Assembly: GCF_050496765.1 (NCBI RefSeq)
Contig: NZ_JBNWEO010000015.1
Location: forward strand, 558,001-622,000
Direction: 5' to 3'
Length of the DNA: 64,000 nt
Origin: JAEVLT01 sp050496765
GTDB lineage: Bacteria > Bacillota > Bacilli > Bacillales > Cytobacillaceae
In this document: positions 14,111 to 23,229 of the stretch, piece by piece
Position numbering within the stretch: the stretch's first letter is position 1
Layout of the letters: each line of letters starts with the position of its first letter
Translations under genes and position numbers: made by a program
The notes under the pieces: model-generated
The model's input: the letters and a program-made list of their open reading frames with translations, nothing else
Told to the model about the DNA's origin: nothing
The model's database searches: none

Positions 14111-15587
14111 ATGCAATAATTTCATCTGTTTCTGTATTGGACGAATTGATGGATCGTGTGACAAGGCTGACGCCAAAGGTTACAACCAAGTTGATTACAA
14201 GGGCAATAATTCCTACGTTTAGATCTTTAATTGATTGCGGAAGACTTGGGAAAAGGGTGCCAATCGTCGTCTGGGTAATCGTTGTATATGCGACTGTAAA
14301 TACTCCGGCCGCAATCCCGAGAAATGCTCCTTGTTTTGTAACAAAATTATTTTTAAACAAGCTTGAAACAAGAGCAGGAAATAACTGGGTTACCAAGCTA
14401 TACCCCATCAGAAGCAATGTTACAATCGTGTTCCCGCCTTTAAAGGTAAAGTAAAGGGCAATGAGAGCAACAACCGGAACAAGGTTTTTCGCTAACCGGG
14501 AAACTTGCTGTTCGCTTGCCTGCGGCCGAAAAACTTTGTAAACATTTTTCGCCAAAAGTGTAGGGGCCGCCATTAAAATCATCGAACCGGGAACAATCGC
14601 TGTCAGCAAGCCGGCAGCACCAATAATGCCCACTATCCACGGATCGAAAGTTTTGATCGATAACCTTAATAGGGACAAATCAGCAGCCGGACCTTCCAAA
14701 CCTTTTACTTGAAGAATTGCTGCAAAACCAACAAAGAAAACAAAAAGCAAAACTAACTGATATAACGGCATGATAATTGCATTTTTGCGGAACACTTTTT
14801 CATTTTGCGCAGAATAGATTGACCCGAATGTATGCGGCCAGGCATAAAAGCCAAGTGCTGTTAACAGTACAGTTGAAACAAACCATGAGCTGCTTAAACC
14901 GCTTTGCGGCAAGGTAATGAAACCTGGCTTTGCTTGATCAATTGCCTCAAACATCGGCTGAATGCCGCCATAGTAATGGAAAGGGAGATAAATTCCTAAG
15001 AACAAGACAATCGCGAGAATCATCGTATCTTTGATCACTGCTGTCCAGGCTGAGCCATGTATACCAGAGATCATAACATATACAGTTACCGAAAGCACGC
15101 CAATCCAAATTGCGATCGTTGGAGATATTGTTCCATAAGAAGCTTCTGAAACGATAATCCCCAATCCTTTTAATTGCAATACAAGATAAGGAATCAAAGC
15201 TACGACCCCAACAAGCGCGACAAACACACCTAGATAAGGGCTTTTGTATTTGCTGACAAAAAAGTCGGACTGGGATAACAATTTATTTTCTTTCGCATAT
15301 TTCCAGATTGCCGGAAGCATCCAATAGGACATGATATAGGCCAAGCAGCCATAACCGAGAATATAGAAAGTAGGTCCGCCCTTACCGTATGCCCAGCCGC
15401 TGCCACCAAGGAATGTAAAGGTTGTATAAATCTCCCCTGCCATCAGCAAAAAGACAAAGATTGAACCAAAACCGCGTCCGCCAACCGTCCATTGTTCAAG
15501 GTTCATATCCTTTCCTTTTTTAGCTTGGATCCCGAGAAACATGGTTAACAATAAAAAGCCAAAAATGATAAATAGTGCTGAATTCAT
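14109..15587 (-). CDS. Sodium:solute symporter (SSS family)
   Basis: 492-residue integral membrane protein with about 13 transmembrane segments and SSS-family features: QWTVGGRGFGSIFVFLLMAGEIYTTFTFLG at the first helices and GFYAWPHTFGSIYSA in the middle. It would import an organic solute with sodium. Its small DUF3311 partner is encoded directly upstream (stop and start adjacent). Two downstream-acting amidohydrolases in the operon suggest an N-acyl, ureido or carbamoyl compound as substrate. GGAGGGAG precedes the ATG. Confidence 0.88.
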   Translation of the reverse strand: MNSALFIIFGFLLLTMFLGIQAKKGKDMNLEQWTVGGRGFGSIFVFLLMAGEIYTTFTFLGGSGWAYGKGGPTFYILGYGCLAYIMSYWMLPAIWKYAKENKLLSQSDFFVSKYKSPYLGVFVALVGVVALIPYLVLQLKGLGIIVSEASYGTISPTIAIWIGVLSVTVYVMISGIHGSAWTAVIKDTMILAIVLFLGIYLPFHYYGGIQPMFEAIDQAKPGFITLPQSGLSSSWFVSTVLLTALGFYAWPHTFGSIYSAQNEKVFRKNAIIMPLYQLVLLFVFFVGFAAILQVKGLEGPAADLSLLRLSIKTFDPWIVGIIGAAGLLTAIVPGSMILMAAPTLLAKNVYKVFRPQASEQQVSRLAKNLVPVVALIALYFTFKGGNTIVTLLLMGYSLVTQLFPALVSSLFKNNFVTKQGAFLGIAAGVFTVAYTTITQTTIGTLFPSLPQSIKDLNVGIIALVINLVVTFGVSLVTRSINSSNTETDEIIA

Positions 15588-15782
15588 TTATACTCCCTCC
15601 TTATTTTTCGGATCCAATTGATAAATAATTGCCATAATTGCTGAAGTCATCACAACCCAAAAAACAATCCAGAATAAAATAAATGGCATGCCGAGGATGT
15701 ACGGCGTCACGCGATTCGTAAAGAAGATACCACCTAAGATTCCAATGAACGGGAGCAGCGCCAATAAGTGATAGAGTTTCAT
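15588..15782 (-). CDS. DUF3311 small membrane protein, SSS partner
   Basis: 64 residues with two transmembrane helices (LYHLLALLPFIGILGGIFF and ILFWIVFWVVMTSAIMAII), as in DUF3311 proteins that are regularly encoded next to SSS-type symporters and probably act as an accessory subunit. ATG 15782 follows AGGAGGT; the longer frame upstream has no ribosome site. The symporter start follows with no gap. Confidence 0.85.
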   Translation of the reverse strand: MKLYHLLALLPFIGILGGIFFTNRVTPYILGMPFILFWIVFWVVMTSAIMAIIYQLDPKNKEGV

Positions 15783-15911
15783 CGAAGACCTCCTGATATT
15801 TTTGTTTGAATTTTCCAAAAATTATAGCTATACTGCTATGCGGCCGCACTAGATGGCGGCCCCTTCAACGCGGCAAGGCATAGCATGAGTTGAAATCCTT
15901 TGACAAGAGCT

Positions 15912-17096
15912 TTAATTCAAAAATTTAAAGGTGGCATGAAGGAACATTTTAACACCGATTTCCAGTGCATCTTCGTCAATGGTAAACCTGGCGTGATGAT
16001 GCGGATAGGTAATTCCCATTTCTCTATTTCCTGCTCCCACATAGAAGAAGGCTCCAGGCGCTTTTTGCTGGAAGGCTGAAAAATCTTCTCCCCCCATATT
16101 TGGCCGCATAAGATCAAGCGCCTCTTCTCCAAACACTTCCAGAACGGTTTCTTCTAGCACCTTTGTCACTTGTTCATCATTGATAACCGGACGGTAGCCA
16201 TTTACATACTTAAAGTCATAGCTGGCACCATGTGCGGACGTAATACCTTTTACTATTTGCTCCATTTTTCCCGGAACCGCTTCGCGCAATTTTGCGTCAA
16301 AACTGCGAACTGTACCGCACAGTTCAACAGAACCAGGAATGACGTTATGCGTCGTTCCGCCAATAAACTGTGTAACCGAAACGACCAAGTTATCTAATGG
16401 ATCCGTATTTCGGGAAACAATATGCTGCAGGTTGGTAACGACTTGGGCAGCGATTGCAATCGAATCAATCGTATCGTGCGGAAGAGCGGCGTGTCCTCCT
16501 TTTCCCTTAACTGTTATATGAAAAGTATCCGGTGCTGCCATCATTGGCCCATAGCTGATGCCAACTTTTCCTTTTTCAATCGGCGACCACAAATGGGTGC
16601 CAATCACAAGATCGACTCCATCCATGACGCCAGCTTGAACCATTTCTTCTGCACCGCCTGGAAACAACTCCTCCGCATGTTGGAAAAAGAAACGCACTTC
16701 CCCTTTAATTTCGGATGCTAGCTGTGACAGCACTTTTGCCGTTCCCAACAGCATTGCTGTATGCCCGTCATGGCCGCACGCATGCATAACGCCCGGATTT
16801 TTACTGGCAAATTCAAACGTATTTTCCTCCTGAATTGGCAGCGCGTCCATATCGGCGCGAATCGCTAAAACTTTCCCCGGTTGATTTCCGATTAATCTGG
16901 CCATCACACTTGTTTTGGTTGGTCTTGAAAGTTCCAGATTGCCGAAGGAAGCAAGGGTATCATAAATAAATTGCGCTGTTTTTTCTTCTTGAAAAGACAA
17001 TTCCGGATTTTCATGCAAATGTCTCCTCCAGCGGATGACATCTTCCTTAACCTCATCGGCCAAGTCCTTTACATTTAACATTGCATCTGCACTCAT
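15912..17096 (-). CDS. M20D-family amidohydrolase (N-acyl-amino-acid / hippurate hydrolase type)
   Basis: 394-residue cytosolic metallopeptidase-fold enzyme. Metal motifs: MHACGHDGHT, QHAEELFPGGAEEM, GTHLWS and the C-terminal HHHARF; the GKGGHAALPH dimer-domain loop is typical of IAA-amino-acid or N-acetyl amino acid hydrolases. It splits an N-acyl amide to an amino acid and a carboxylic acid. ATG 17096 is placed 9 nt after AGGAG; ATG 17102 is too close. It follows the carbamoylase-like gene by 13 bp. Confidence 0.87.
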   Translation of the reverse strand: MSADAMLNVKDLADEVKEDVIRWRRHLHENPELSFQEEKTAQFIYDTLASFGNLELSRPTKTSVMARLIGNQPGKVLAIRADMDALPIQEENTFEFASKNPGVMHACGHDGHTAMLLGTAKVLSQLASEIKGEVRFFFQHAEELFPGGAEEMVQAGVMDGVDLVIGTHLWSPIEKGKVGISYGPMMAAPDTFHITVKGKGGHAALPHDTIDSIAIAAQVVTNLQHIVSRNTDPLDNLVVSVTQFIGGTTHNVIPGSVELCGTVRSFDAKLREAVPGKMEQIVKGITSAHGASYDFKYVNGYRPVINDEQVTKVLEETVLEVFGEEALDLMRPNMGGEDFSAFQQKAPGAFFYVGAGNREMGITYPHHHARFTIDEDALEIGVKMFLHATFKFLN

Positions 17097-17109
17097 CTTC
17101 ATTCACTCC

Positions 17110-18345
17110 TTAATTTTTTTGAATCGCCAAATTCACAATAGTCTTGTAAAGAGCGATTGCACCATGCCCGCAATCTTCTTTTGAACTCCATTCTTCCGGA
17201 TTGTGGCTGATGCCGTTCTTTGAACGGACAAACAACATGCCGATTGGACATAGATCTTTCATTTGCATGCCATCATGACCAGCGCCGCTAGGAAGGGTGA
17301 AAATTTCATAACCCAATTCTTCAAATGCTGCTTTAGCTGCAGATTGAACCAATTCGGAACACGGTACTGGCGGTACTCGCTGCAGGAGTTCAACGTTTAA
17401 GTTTACGCCTTGAATTTGGCAAATCTCCCGAGCTTGCTGTAAAATTCTTTCTTCGACGCCATCGCGGACTTTCTCATCGATATCGCGCAAATCAAGGGTA
17501 AATTCCACGCGGTTAGGGATAACGTTGATCCCGCCTGGAAAAACTTGAAGCTGACCAACGGTCCCAACGGTCGTACCCGTTTTGGCTGCTTCTGTTTCGA
17601 TTGTCAGCATCATTTTTGCTGCGGCCGTAAGGGCATCATGTCTTAAATTCATCGGCGTTGTTCCGGCATGGCCAGCCTCTCCCTCAATGATTAATTTAAG
17701 CCACAGAGGACCAGCAATCCCTGTAACAATTCCTACAGGAAGGTTTCGCTGTTCAAGTACCCGCCCCTGCTCAATATGAAGCTCAACATATGCCTTTACA
17801 TCCCCCGGTTTTCGTGCCGCTTTTGAAACTTCGTCCGGATTGAGGCCGGCTGAGGCCATTGCCTCGGCAATCGTAATCCCGTCCTTGTCTTGATAGTGCA
17901 AATCTTCAGCGGTTAGCGTACCGGCGATCCCTCTGCTGCCGATCATGCCAAAACTAAACCGAGCCCCTTCTTCGTCCGTAAAAGCTATGACCTCAATCGG
18001 ATGTTCTGTTTCAATGTTTTGCTCCTTCATTGCCTGCAATGCTTCCACTGCAGCAATCACTCCAAGTGGGCCATCAAAATTCCCTCCATTATAAACCGAA
18101 TCAAGATGCGATCCGACCATAACTACAGGAGCGTTCGCATTCTTTCCTTCTTTTCGGCCAATCAAATTGCCTGCTTCATCGATTCGGACGGATAAACCGG
18201 CTTCCTTCATATATGTAGCAACAAGATCTTTTGCCTGCTGTTCTTCTTTTGTAAACGATAACCTGATTATTCCGCCTGCTTCTGTATGGCCGATGGTGCT
18301 TAAAGACTGCAACCTTTGCCAAATTCGATCCTCATTAATCACCAA
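17110..18345 (-). CDS. M20C amidohydrolase: allantoate amidohydrolase / N-carbamoyl-L-amino-acid hydrolase type
   Basis: 411-residue dinuclear metal hydrolase of the AllC/HyuC/beta-ureidopropionase group. Motifs in order: GSHLDSVYNGGNFDGPLG, AFTDEEGARF, ELHIEQGRVLE, GEAGHAGTTPM, SGAGHDGMQM and GISHNPEEW. These enzymes hydrolyse ureido or carbamoyl groups with release of ammonia and CO2. It is the first gene of the leftward operon with the M20D hydrolase, DUF3311 and SSS symporter, divergent from a PucR-type regulator, which points to ureide or N-carbamoyl compound use. The start is TTG 18345 or the adjacent GTG 18342 after AAGGGG. Confidence 0.87.
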   Translation of the reverse strand: MVINEDRIWQRLQSLSTIGHTEAGGIIRLSFTKEEQQAKDLVATYMKEAGLSVRIDEAGNLIGRKEGKNANAPVVMVGSHLDSVYNGGNFDGPLGVIAAVEALQAMKEQNIETEHPIEVIAFTDEEGARFSFGMIGSRGIAGTLTAEDLHYQDKDGITIAEAMASAGLNPDEVSKAARKPGDVKAYVELHIEQGRVLEQRNLPVGIVTGIAGPLWLKLIIEGEAGHAGTTPMNLRHDALTAAAKMMLTIETEAAKTGTTVGTVGQLQVFPGGINVIPNRVEFTLDLRDIDEKVRDGVEERILQQAREICQIQGVNLNVELLQRVPPVPCSELVQSAAKAAFEELGYEIFTLPSGAGHDGMQMKDLCPIGMLFVRSKNGISHNPEEWSSKEDCGHGAIALYKTIVNLAIQKN

Positions 18346-18579
18346 AAGGTCCCCTTCCCATTTTGATAGAATATTTGTTTTATTTTAAAAAATTTTGATA
18401 ACTTTTTCTTTGTTTAAATACACAAAGTTTTCACAATTTTTTTGTGCATAATTTACAATATACAATTAAAAGAAAGATTTTATCCAAAATAATCAGCTAA
18501 TTGATTCTTTTTTTGTTAAAATAAACAAAAGAAATTTAATTTTTTGTATTTTAAACAATATTCGCCAGGAGGATTTTTA
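18346..18579. promoter_or_regulatory. Divergent control region of the ureide-type operon
   Basis: A 234-bp A/T-rich gap. It holds an inverted repeat CTTTG...CAAAG (about 18408-18428) and a second one with arms TTTTGTT / AACAAAA around 18507-18533, close to the regulator start. They are candidate binding sites for the PucR-type activator encoded rightward. No confident promoter hexamers are called. Confidence 0.45.
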
Positions 18580-20424
18580 ATGAATGAACCATTAAGCCAT
18601 CGACAATTGCAATCATTGATCCAAGTTTCAAACGTTTTAAATTCTTCGCTGGATATTGATACAATTATGAATGCGATCATGGTGCAGACCGTTTCCGTTA
18701 TCGATGCGGCAGACGGAGGTGCACTGTTCATTTTTGATAGAGAAAACGGCTTTTTGACAGCCAAAGCAGATAGCCGTTTCAAGTCCGATATTCTCAAAAG
18801 CATCAAGCTCAGGCCCGGGGAATCAATGACAGGTATGGCTTTTTCCGCTAGGCAATGTTTGATATTCCCTAACAGGGAAGAGGTGGAAAAAGCAAATGAA
18901 ACCTTGTCAGAGACGAATCGGAAATTAATGGTTGACTCGATTCCGACCATTCCGTATTCAACGATATGCGCGCCTATTTTTTTAAAAGAGGAATGCATCG
19001 GTGTGATTGTACTCGATTCGTTTGATCCATCCCTTCACTTTATTAATGAAGATATTAATCTCTTAAAAGCCATTGCCCATCAGGCAGCCGTTGCACTTGA
19101 AAAGGCCAGCCTTTATCTTGAACAGGAAAAGACGGTGAAGCAATTAAAATTGTTGAACGATACGATCTCAAAGCAAAATGAGTGGCTTTCACGCTCTGTT
19201 GAAATTCATAACAGTTTAGCAACCCTTGTTTTGAACGGTGAAGGTCTTGACTCGATTATCCGCTATTTGCGCAAAAAAATCGGTCGTCCCATTATACTGG
19301 TCGATGATCTTGGGGAATTGATTTTCTATACAGATCAATCGATGCTTTCAAGCGAAATTTTGTCGGCTATTAAAACGAAAGCTGTTGAATCGATGGGGAT
19401 AGTAAAGCTCCCGCGGCAAGTGTTTGAACTGTCGTTCGATCAAAAGCCGCTAAAGATAACCATTTTGCCAATCGGCACAAAACCAAATTTGTTTGGTTCA
19501 TTGGTCATTGCTGAAAGTATTGAAATGAATGATGTCGACATTACAGCCTTGGAGCATGCCTGCACTGTCATTTCATTGGAAATGATGAAAGAACAGGCGG
19601 TTTTCGAAGCAGAGGAACGAATGAATGGCGAGTTAATTGAAGCGCTTTCCGCTGGAAAAATCGATAGCAAGCTCCTACAGCGGGGCAAGCAGCTGCAGTT
19701 TGAGCAAGAGGCGCTATATATGGCGATGATTCTCCAGCTTGATGAACAAGAACAGTCGCAAAAACAAACAAGCATGGTCCGCCACTTGGTAAATATGGCA
19801 AACCGTGTTTTTTTGAAAAACTTTGCAAAAGGCCTTGCCGTCCGCCACCACGATCAAGTGATTATTCTACTTTCATTTCAGCAAAAGGTTTCGACCACTT
19901 ATGTCAATTTACAAATAAAAGAGCTTATTGGACGGTTTCAGCATGAAATCGCCTTAAAAAACTGGGGAACAACCGTTTCCTTTGGTATTGGCCGGATTCA
20001 TTCAGGACTCGCCAAAGTCACAAAAAGCTTGCAGGAAGCAAGCAAATGTTTGCAGTTTATTCGCAGCTACAATCAATCGAAAGCCGTGATACATTATCAA
20101 GAATTAGGCGTTCAGCGCCTGCTTCTGCAAAATTCGGAAGAAGAATTGATCGACTTTATTTTTGAAATTTTGGGACCTGCTATCGAATATGATCAAAACC
20201 GTAAAGGTGAGCTCCTCACCACTTTATTCACCTATTTGCACCATAATCAAAATAGCAAGGCAGCAGCAGAATCAATCCCAATCCATTTCAATACGTTGAC
20301 CTACAGACTGAAAAAAATTGAACAGCTGCTCGGAATTGATTTGGCGGACAATCAGCAATTTTTAAATGTCCAACTTGCCGCCAACCTGTTTCCGTTTTTC
20401 AAGGACAAGCTTCCAGTTTTATAA
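18580..20424 (+). CDS. GAF-domain PucR-type transcriptional activator
   Basis: 614 residues. Residues about 10-175 form a GAF domain (SSLDIDTIMNAIMVQTVSVID ... GVIVLDSFDPSLHFINEDINLLKAIAHQAAVAL). A middle region follows (about 200-460), then the C-terminal PucR/CdaR helix-turn-helix (LLTTLFTYLHHNQNSKAAAE, FNTLTYRLKKIEQLLG). Such proteins activate purine-ureide or other catabolic operons in response to a small molecule bound by the GAF domain. ATG 18580 follows AGGAGG by 7 nt. It is divergent from the amidohydrolase-symporter operon, its probable target. Confidence 0.85.
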   Translation: MNEPLSHRQLQSLIQVSNVLNSSLDIDTIMNAIMVQTVSVIDAADGGALFIFDRENGFLTAKADSRFKSDILKSIKLRPGESMTGMAFSARQCLIFPNREEVEKANETLSETNRKLMVDSIPTIPYSTICAPIFLKEECIGVIVLDSFDPSLHFINEDINLLKAIAHQAAVALEKASLYLEQEKTVKQLKLLNDTISKQNEWLSRSVEIHNSLATLVLNGEGLDSIIRYLRKKIGRPIILVDDLGELIFYTDQSMLSSEILSAIKTKAVESMGIVKLPRQVFELSFDQKPLKITILPIGTKPNLFGSLVIAESIEMNDVDITALEHACTVISLEMMKEQAVFEAEERMNGELIEALSAGKIDSKLLQRGKQLQFEQEALYMAMILQLDEQEQSQKQTSMVRHLVNMANRVFLKNFAKGLAVRHHDQVIILLSFQQKVSTTYVNLQIKELIGRFQHEIALKNWGTTVSFGIGRIHSGLAKVTKSLQEASKCLQFIRSYNQSKAVIHYQELGVQRLLLQNSEEELIDFIFEILGPAIEYDQNRKGELLTTLFTYLHHNQNSKAAAESIPIHFNTLTYRLKKIEQLLGIDLADNQQFLNVQLAANLFPFFKDKLPVL

Positions 20425-20438
20425 ATTCGGCTAAACAG

Positions 20439-20486
20439 AATCCTCCCATTTCCAGTGATTTCTTGGAAACTGGGAGGATTGGTTTA
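20439..20486. terminator. Terminator between converging PucR-type and LivJ-type genes
   Basis: AATCCTCCCA (20439-20448) pairs with TGGGAGGATT (20471-20480), with an inner TTCCA / TGGAA pair. The T-runs are short on both sides. Confidence 0.7.
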
Positions 20487-20488
20487 AA

Positions 20489-21679
20489 TTATTTCACCTT
20501 GATCGGAACAATTTTCCCGTTTTCAACTGCAGCAACGATCAGTTCTGAATCAAAGCCGCCATCTGCCCCAATCTTTTGAATGTTATACACCTTTTTATCG
20601 TTAGGCAGTTTATCAATTCCATCCTGCATATGTGCACGGATTTTTTCCGGATCATCAACTGATCCTGCTGCTTGCATGGCGCCGACAAAAATATTCATCG
20701 CAATATAGTTCAAGCCTGCTTCAGAGCCCGGATCTTCTTTGTATTTTTCGCGATACTTCTTAACAAACTCTGGAACTGCCGGAGCATCTGAATCAACCAG
20801 TGGCATGACCCCAATGGAGCCGTTCAAAACATCGTATGTCCCGGTAACCTTTTTCATTTCATCAAGCTTCGCCTGATCCATAATGACAAAACCGCCCTTG
20901 AAACCAAGTTCGCGCGCCTGCTTCGCCACTTTTGCCGTCGGCTCGGATGCACCGCCGATGAATAAAACATCAGGATTTTCCTTTAAAGCATTCGTCACAA
21001 TTGTAAAGAAATCCGTGTCTTTTGTAAAATCAATCGACGAATTGTAGACAATTGATCCGCCCCGCTTTTCCCAATACGTTTTAAGTTTTGCTGACCAGTC
21101 TTTGCCATATTGAGAGGAAGTCGGCAAGAAAGCAATCTTTTTCCCAAACTTACTCATTGCATAATCGGTAAACGGTTTTAAGTATCCGTCATACCGCGGC
21201 GGAATCCGAACGGTCAGCTTATTGCCAACCTCGGTCACTTTCGGTTCACTTGTGTATGCGCCAATAATAAATTTTTGCTGTTGGTTAAAAACTTGCATCG
21301 CAAATACTCCGCCGCTGTGCGGTGTAAAAATGATCGGTGTTTTGTTTTCTTGAAGAAGCCTTTTGGCATTGGCTCCCGTTTCGTTCGGTAAGTATTTATC
21401 ATCTAGTGAGACGATATTTAATTTGTATTTTTTCCCATTCACTTCAAAACCGCCGCTGTTATTGATTTCCTCAGCAGCCATTTTAACCCCGTTCAATGTA
21501 CGCTCTCCGTAGAAAGCAGCTGGTCCGCTTAACGGTCCGCTGTAGCCGATGTTGACAACCCCTTCTCCGCCTTTCGTTTCATTGCTGCCTGAGGAACTTG
21601 TTGTTTTCGATGTTCCACTGCAGGCAGCCAAACCTAAAAATAAAACAAAGATTACTCCCATTAGAAACGTTTTTTTCAT
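20489..21679 (-). CDS. LIV-type ABC transporter substrate-binding lipoprotein
   Basis: 396-residue extracellular binding protein of the Peripla_BP_6 / LivJ type. It has a signal peptide with lipobox LAAC (Cys20), a Ser/Thr-rich linker and VNIGYSGPLSGPAAFYGERTLNGVKMAAEEIN. Relatives bind branched amino acids, amides, urea, aromatic or short-chain acids. It is the last gene of a leftward set ligase-livH-livM-livG-livF-livJ, so the ligand is probably a carboxylic acid activated by the upstream ligase. GGGGGACTTTGA precedes the ATG. Confidence 0.88.
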   Translation of the reverse strand: MKKTFLMGVIFVLFLGLAACSGTSKTTSSSGSNETKGGEGVVNIGYSGPLSGPAAFYGERTLNGVKMAAEEINNSGGFEVNGKKYKLNIVSLDDKYLPNETGANAKRLLQENKTPIIFTPHSGGVFAMQVFNQQQKFIIGAYTSEPKVTEVGNKLTVRIPPRYDGYLKPFTDYAMSKFGKKIAFLPTSSQYGKDWSAKLKTYWEKRGGSIVYNSSIDFTKDTDFFTIVTNALKENPDVLFIGGASEPTAKVAKQARELGFKGGFVIMDQAKLDEMKKVTGTYDVLNGSIGVMPLVDSDAPAVPEFVKKYREKYKEDPGSEAGLNYIAMNIFVGAMQAAGSVDDPEKIRAHMQDGIDKLPNDKKVYNIQKIGADGGFDSELIVAAVENGKIVPIKVK

Positions 21680-21763
21680 TCAAAGTCCCCCTTTGTTATT
21701 TCAATATTCTGAATGTTATATAGAAAAATTTCCTTGCAATCACCCCCTTTACCGACTAAACTT

Positions 21764-22471
21764 CTAAGCACCAATATAAGCTTTGCGGACATCATCGTTT
21801 GCAAATAATTGTTCAGAAGTTCCCTCCAGAACGACAGAGCCATTTTCAAATACATAGCCTTTATTGGCAATTTTTAGCGCGGCATTCGCATTTTGTTCCG
21901 CAAGAAGGATCGTTGTCCCCTCTTGGTTGATTCGCTGGATAACTTCAAACATTTGTTCAACAATCAAAGGTGCAAGCCCAATTGAAGGTTCATCAAGCAT
22001 TACTAGCTCCGGTTTCGACATCAATGCCCGGCCGATCGCAAGCATTTGCTGCTGACCGCCGCTCAACGAACCAGCGGCATCATGCCGCTTTTCTTTTAAT
22101 ATCGGAAACAATTCATACACGTGTTCAATTGATTGCCTGATTTCTTCCTTTTTCCGTCTGTGGATGTATGCGCCCATTTTCAAGTTTTCCTGAACGGACA
22201 TTGCTGAAAAAAGCTTCCGGCCTTCTGGGCATTGAACAATTCCCAGCTGAACAATCCGGTCGGCTGTCCGCTTTTTCAACGACTCGCCATTAAACAAAAT
22301 ATCTCCGTTTGTCAGTTTGCTAAGACCGCTGATTGCCCGGAAAGTAGTGCTTTTTCCCGCACCATTCGAACCGAGCAGCACAACAATTTCCCCCTTTTCC
22401 ACTTCGATATTGACGTTTTTGATTGCGGTAAAACTGCCATAGTTCACTGAGACATCCGATAGTTTAAGCAA
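21764..22471 (-). CDS. livF: LivF-type ABC transporter ATPase
   Basis: 235-residue nucleotide-binding subunit with Walker A GSNGAGKST, signature LSGGQQQMLAIGRAL, Walker B LVMLDEPSIGLAP and the switch His region LLAEQNA. The ALSGxxx-IGLAPLIVEQ pattern marks the LivF subfamily of hydrophobic amino acid transporters. The TTG start at 22471 overlaps the livG end by 8 bp. It would pair with LivG to drive the LivH-LivM permease. The symbol follows the family; the substrate need not be leucine. Confidence 0.88.
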   Translation of the reverse strand: MLKLSDVSVNYGSFTAIKNVNIEVEKGEIVVLLGSNGAGKSTTFRAISGLSKLTNGDILFNGESLKKRTADRIVQLGIVQCPEGRKLFSAMSVQENLKMGAYIHRRKKEEIRQSIEHVYELFPILKEKRHDAAGSLSGGQQQMLAIGRALMSKPELVMLDEPSIGLAPLIVEQMFEVIQRINQEGTTILLAEQNANAALKIANKGYVFENGSVVLEGTSEQLFANDDVRKAYIGA

Positions 22472-23228
22472 TCGCGCTCCCTCCTAAGTAAGCTTTAATC
22501 ACTGCTGGATTGTTGCGGATTTCTTCCGGCGTTCCTTCTGCAATTTTTTCGCCATAATTTAAGACCATGATTTTATCAGCCAGCTTCATAATCATCTGCA
22601 TTTTGTGCTCAATCAAGCAAACGGTAATTCCTTTTTTCACCATTTTCTGCATCAATGCTGCGAGGCCTTCCGTTTCATCGGGATTGACCCCTGCTGCCGG
22701 TTCATCGAGGAAAACAATTTCCGGGTCGGTCGCAAGCGCGAGTGCAAATGCCGTTCGTTTTTTCTCCTCCTGCGTTAGACTAGCGACTTCTTTGTCAGCG
22801 ACCTTTTGCAAATCGACAAATTCAATCATTTCAAATGCCTTCTCACGGCATTGCTTTTCTTCACGTTTGTGTCTTGCGGTTCGAAAAACGGCATCCAGTA
22901 AATTCGATTTCGTTCGCAGGCGGTGTCCGATCATGACATTGTCAAGTACGGTTGATTGTTCGAATAGATTCGTTGTCTGAAACGTTCGCGCAATTCCGAG
23001 CTCAGCAATTTTATTTGCCGGCATTTTCGCAATATCGACCCCTTTAAAAAGAACTTCTCCGGAAGTAGGCCGATGAAAGCCGCTGATCAAATTGAAAAAG
23101 GTAGATTTTCCTGCCCCATTTGGACCAATAATTGCATTGACTTTTCCTTTTTCGATTGAAAAATCAACGTGATTCACCGCGGTCAAACCGCCAAAACGTT
23201 TTGTCAGTTGTTTCGTTTGCAGAATCAT
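22464..23228 (-). CDS. livG: LivG-type ABC transporter ATPase
   Basis: 254-residue nucleotide-binding subunit with Walker A GPNGAGKST, the LivG insertion RTFQTTNLFEQSTVLDNVMIG, Walker B IVFLDEPAAGVNP and VCLIEHKMQMIM. The signature loop reads LTQEEKKRTA, where LSGGQ is usual: the second position is T and QEE replaces GGQ, a notable divergence. ATG 23228 is chosen for the GGAGGGGTAGG directly upstream, 1 nt after the livM stop. Confidence 0.85.
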   Translation of the reverse strand: MILQTKQLTKRFGGLTAVNHVDFSIEKGKVNAIIGPNGAGKSTFFNLISGFHRPTSGEVLFKGVDIAKMPANKIAELGIARTFQTTNLFEQSTVLDNVMIGHRLRTKSNLLDAVFRTARHKREEKQCREKAFEMIEFVDLQKVADKEVASLTQEEKKRTAFALALATDPEIVFLDEPAAGVNPDETEGLAALMQKMVKKGITVCLIEHKMQMIMKLADKIMVLNYGEKIAEGTPEEIRNNPAVIKAYLGGSAIA

Positions 23229-23229
23229 C

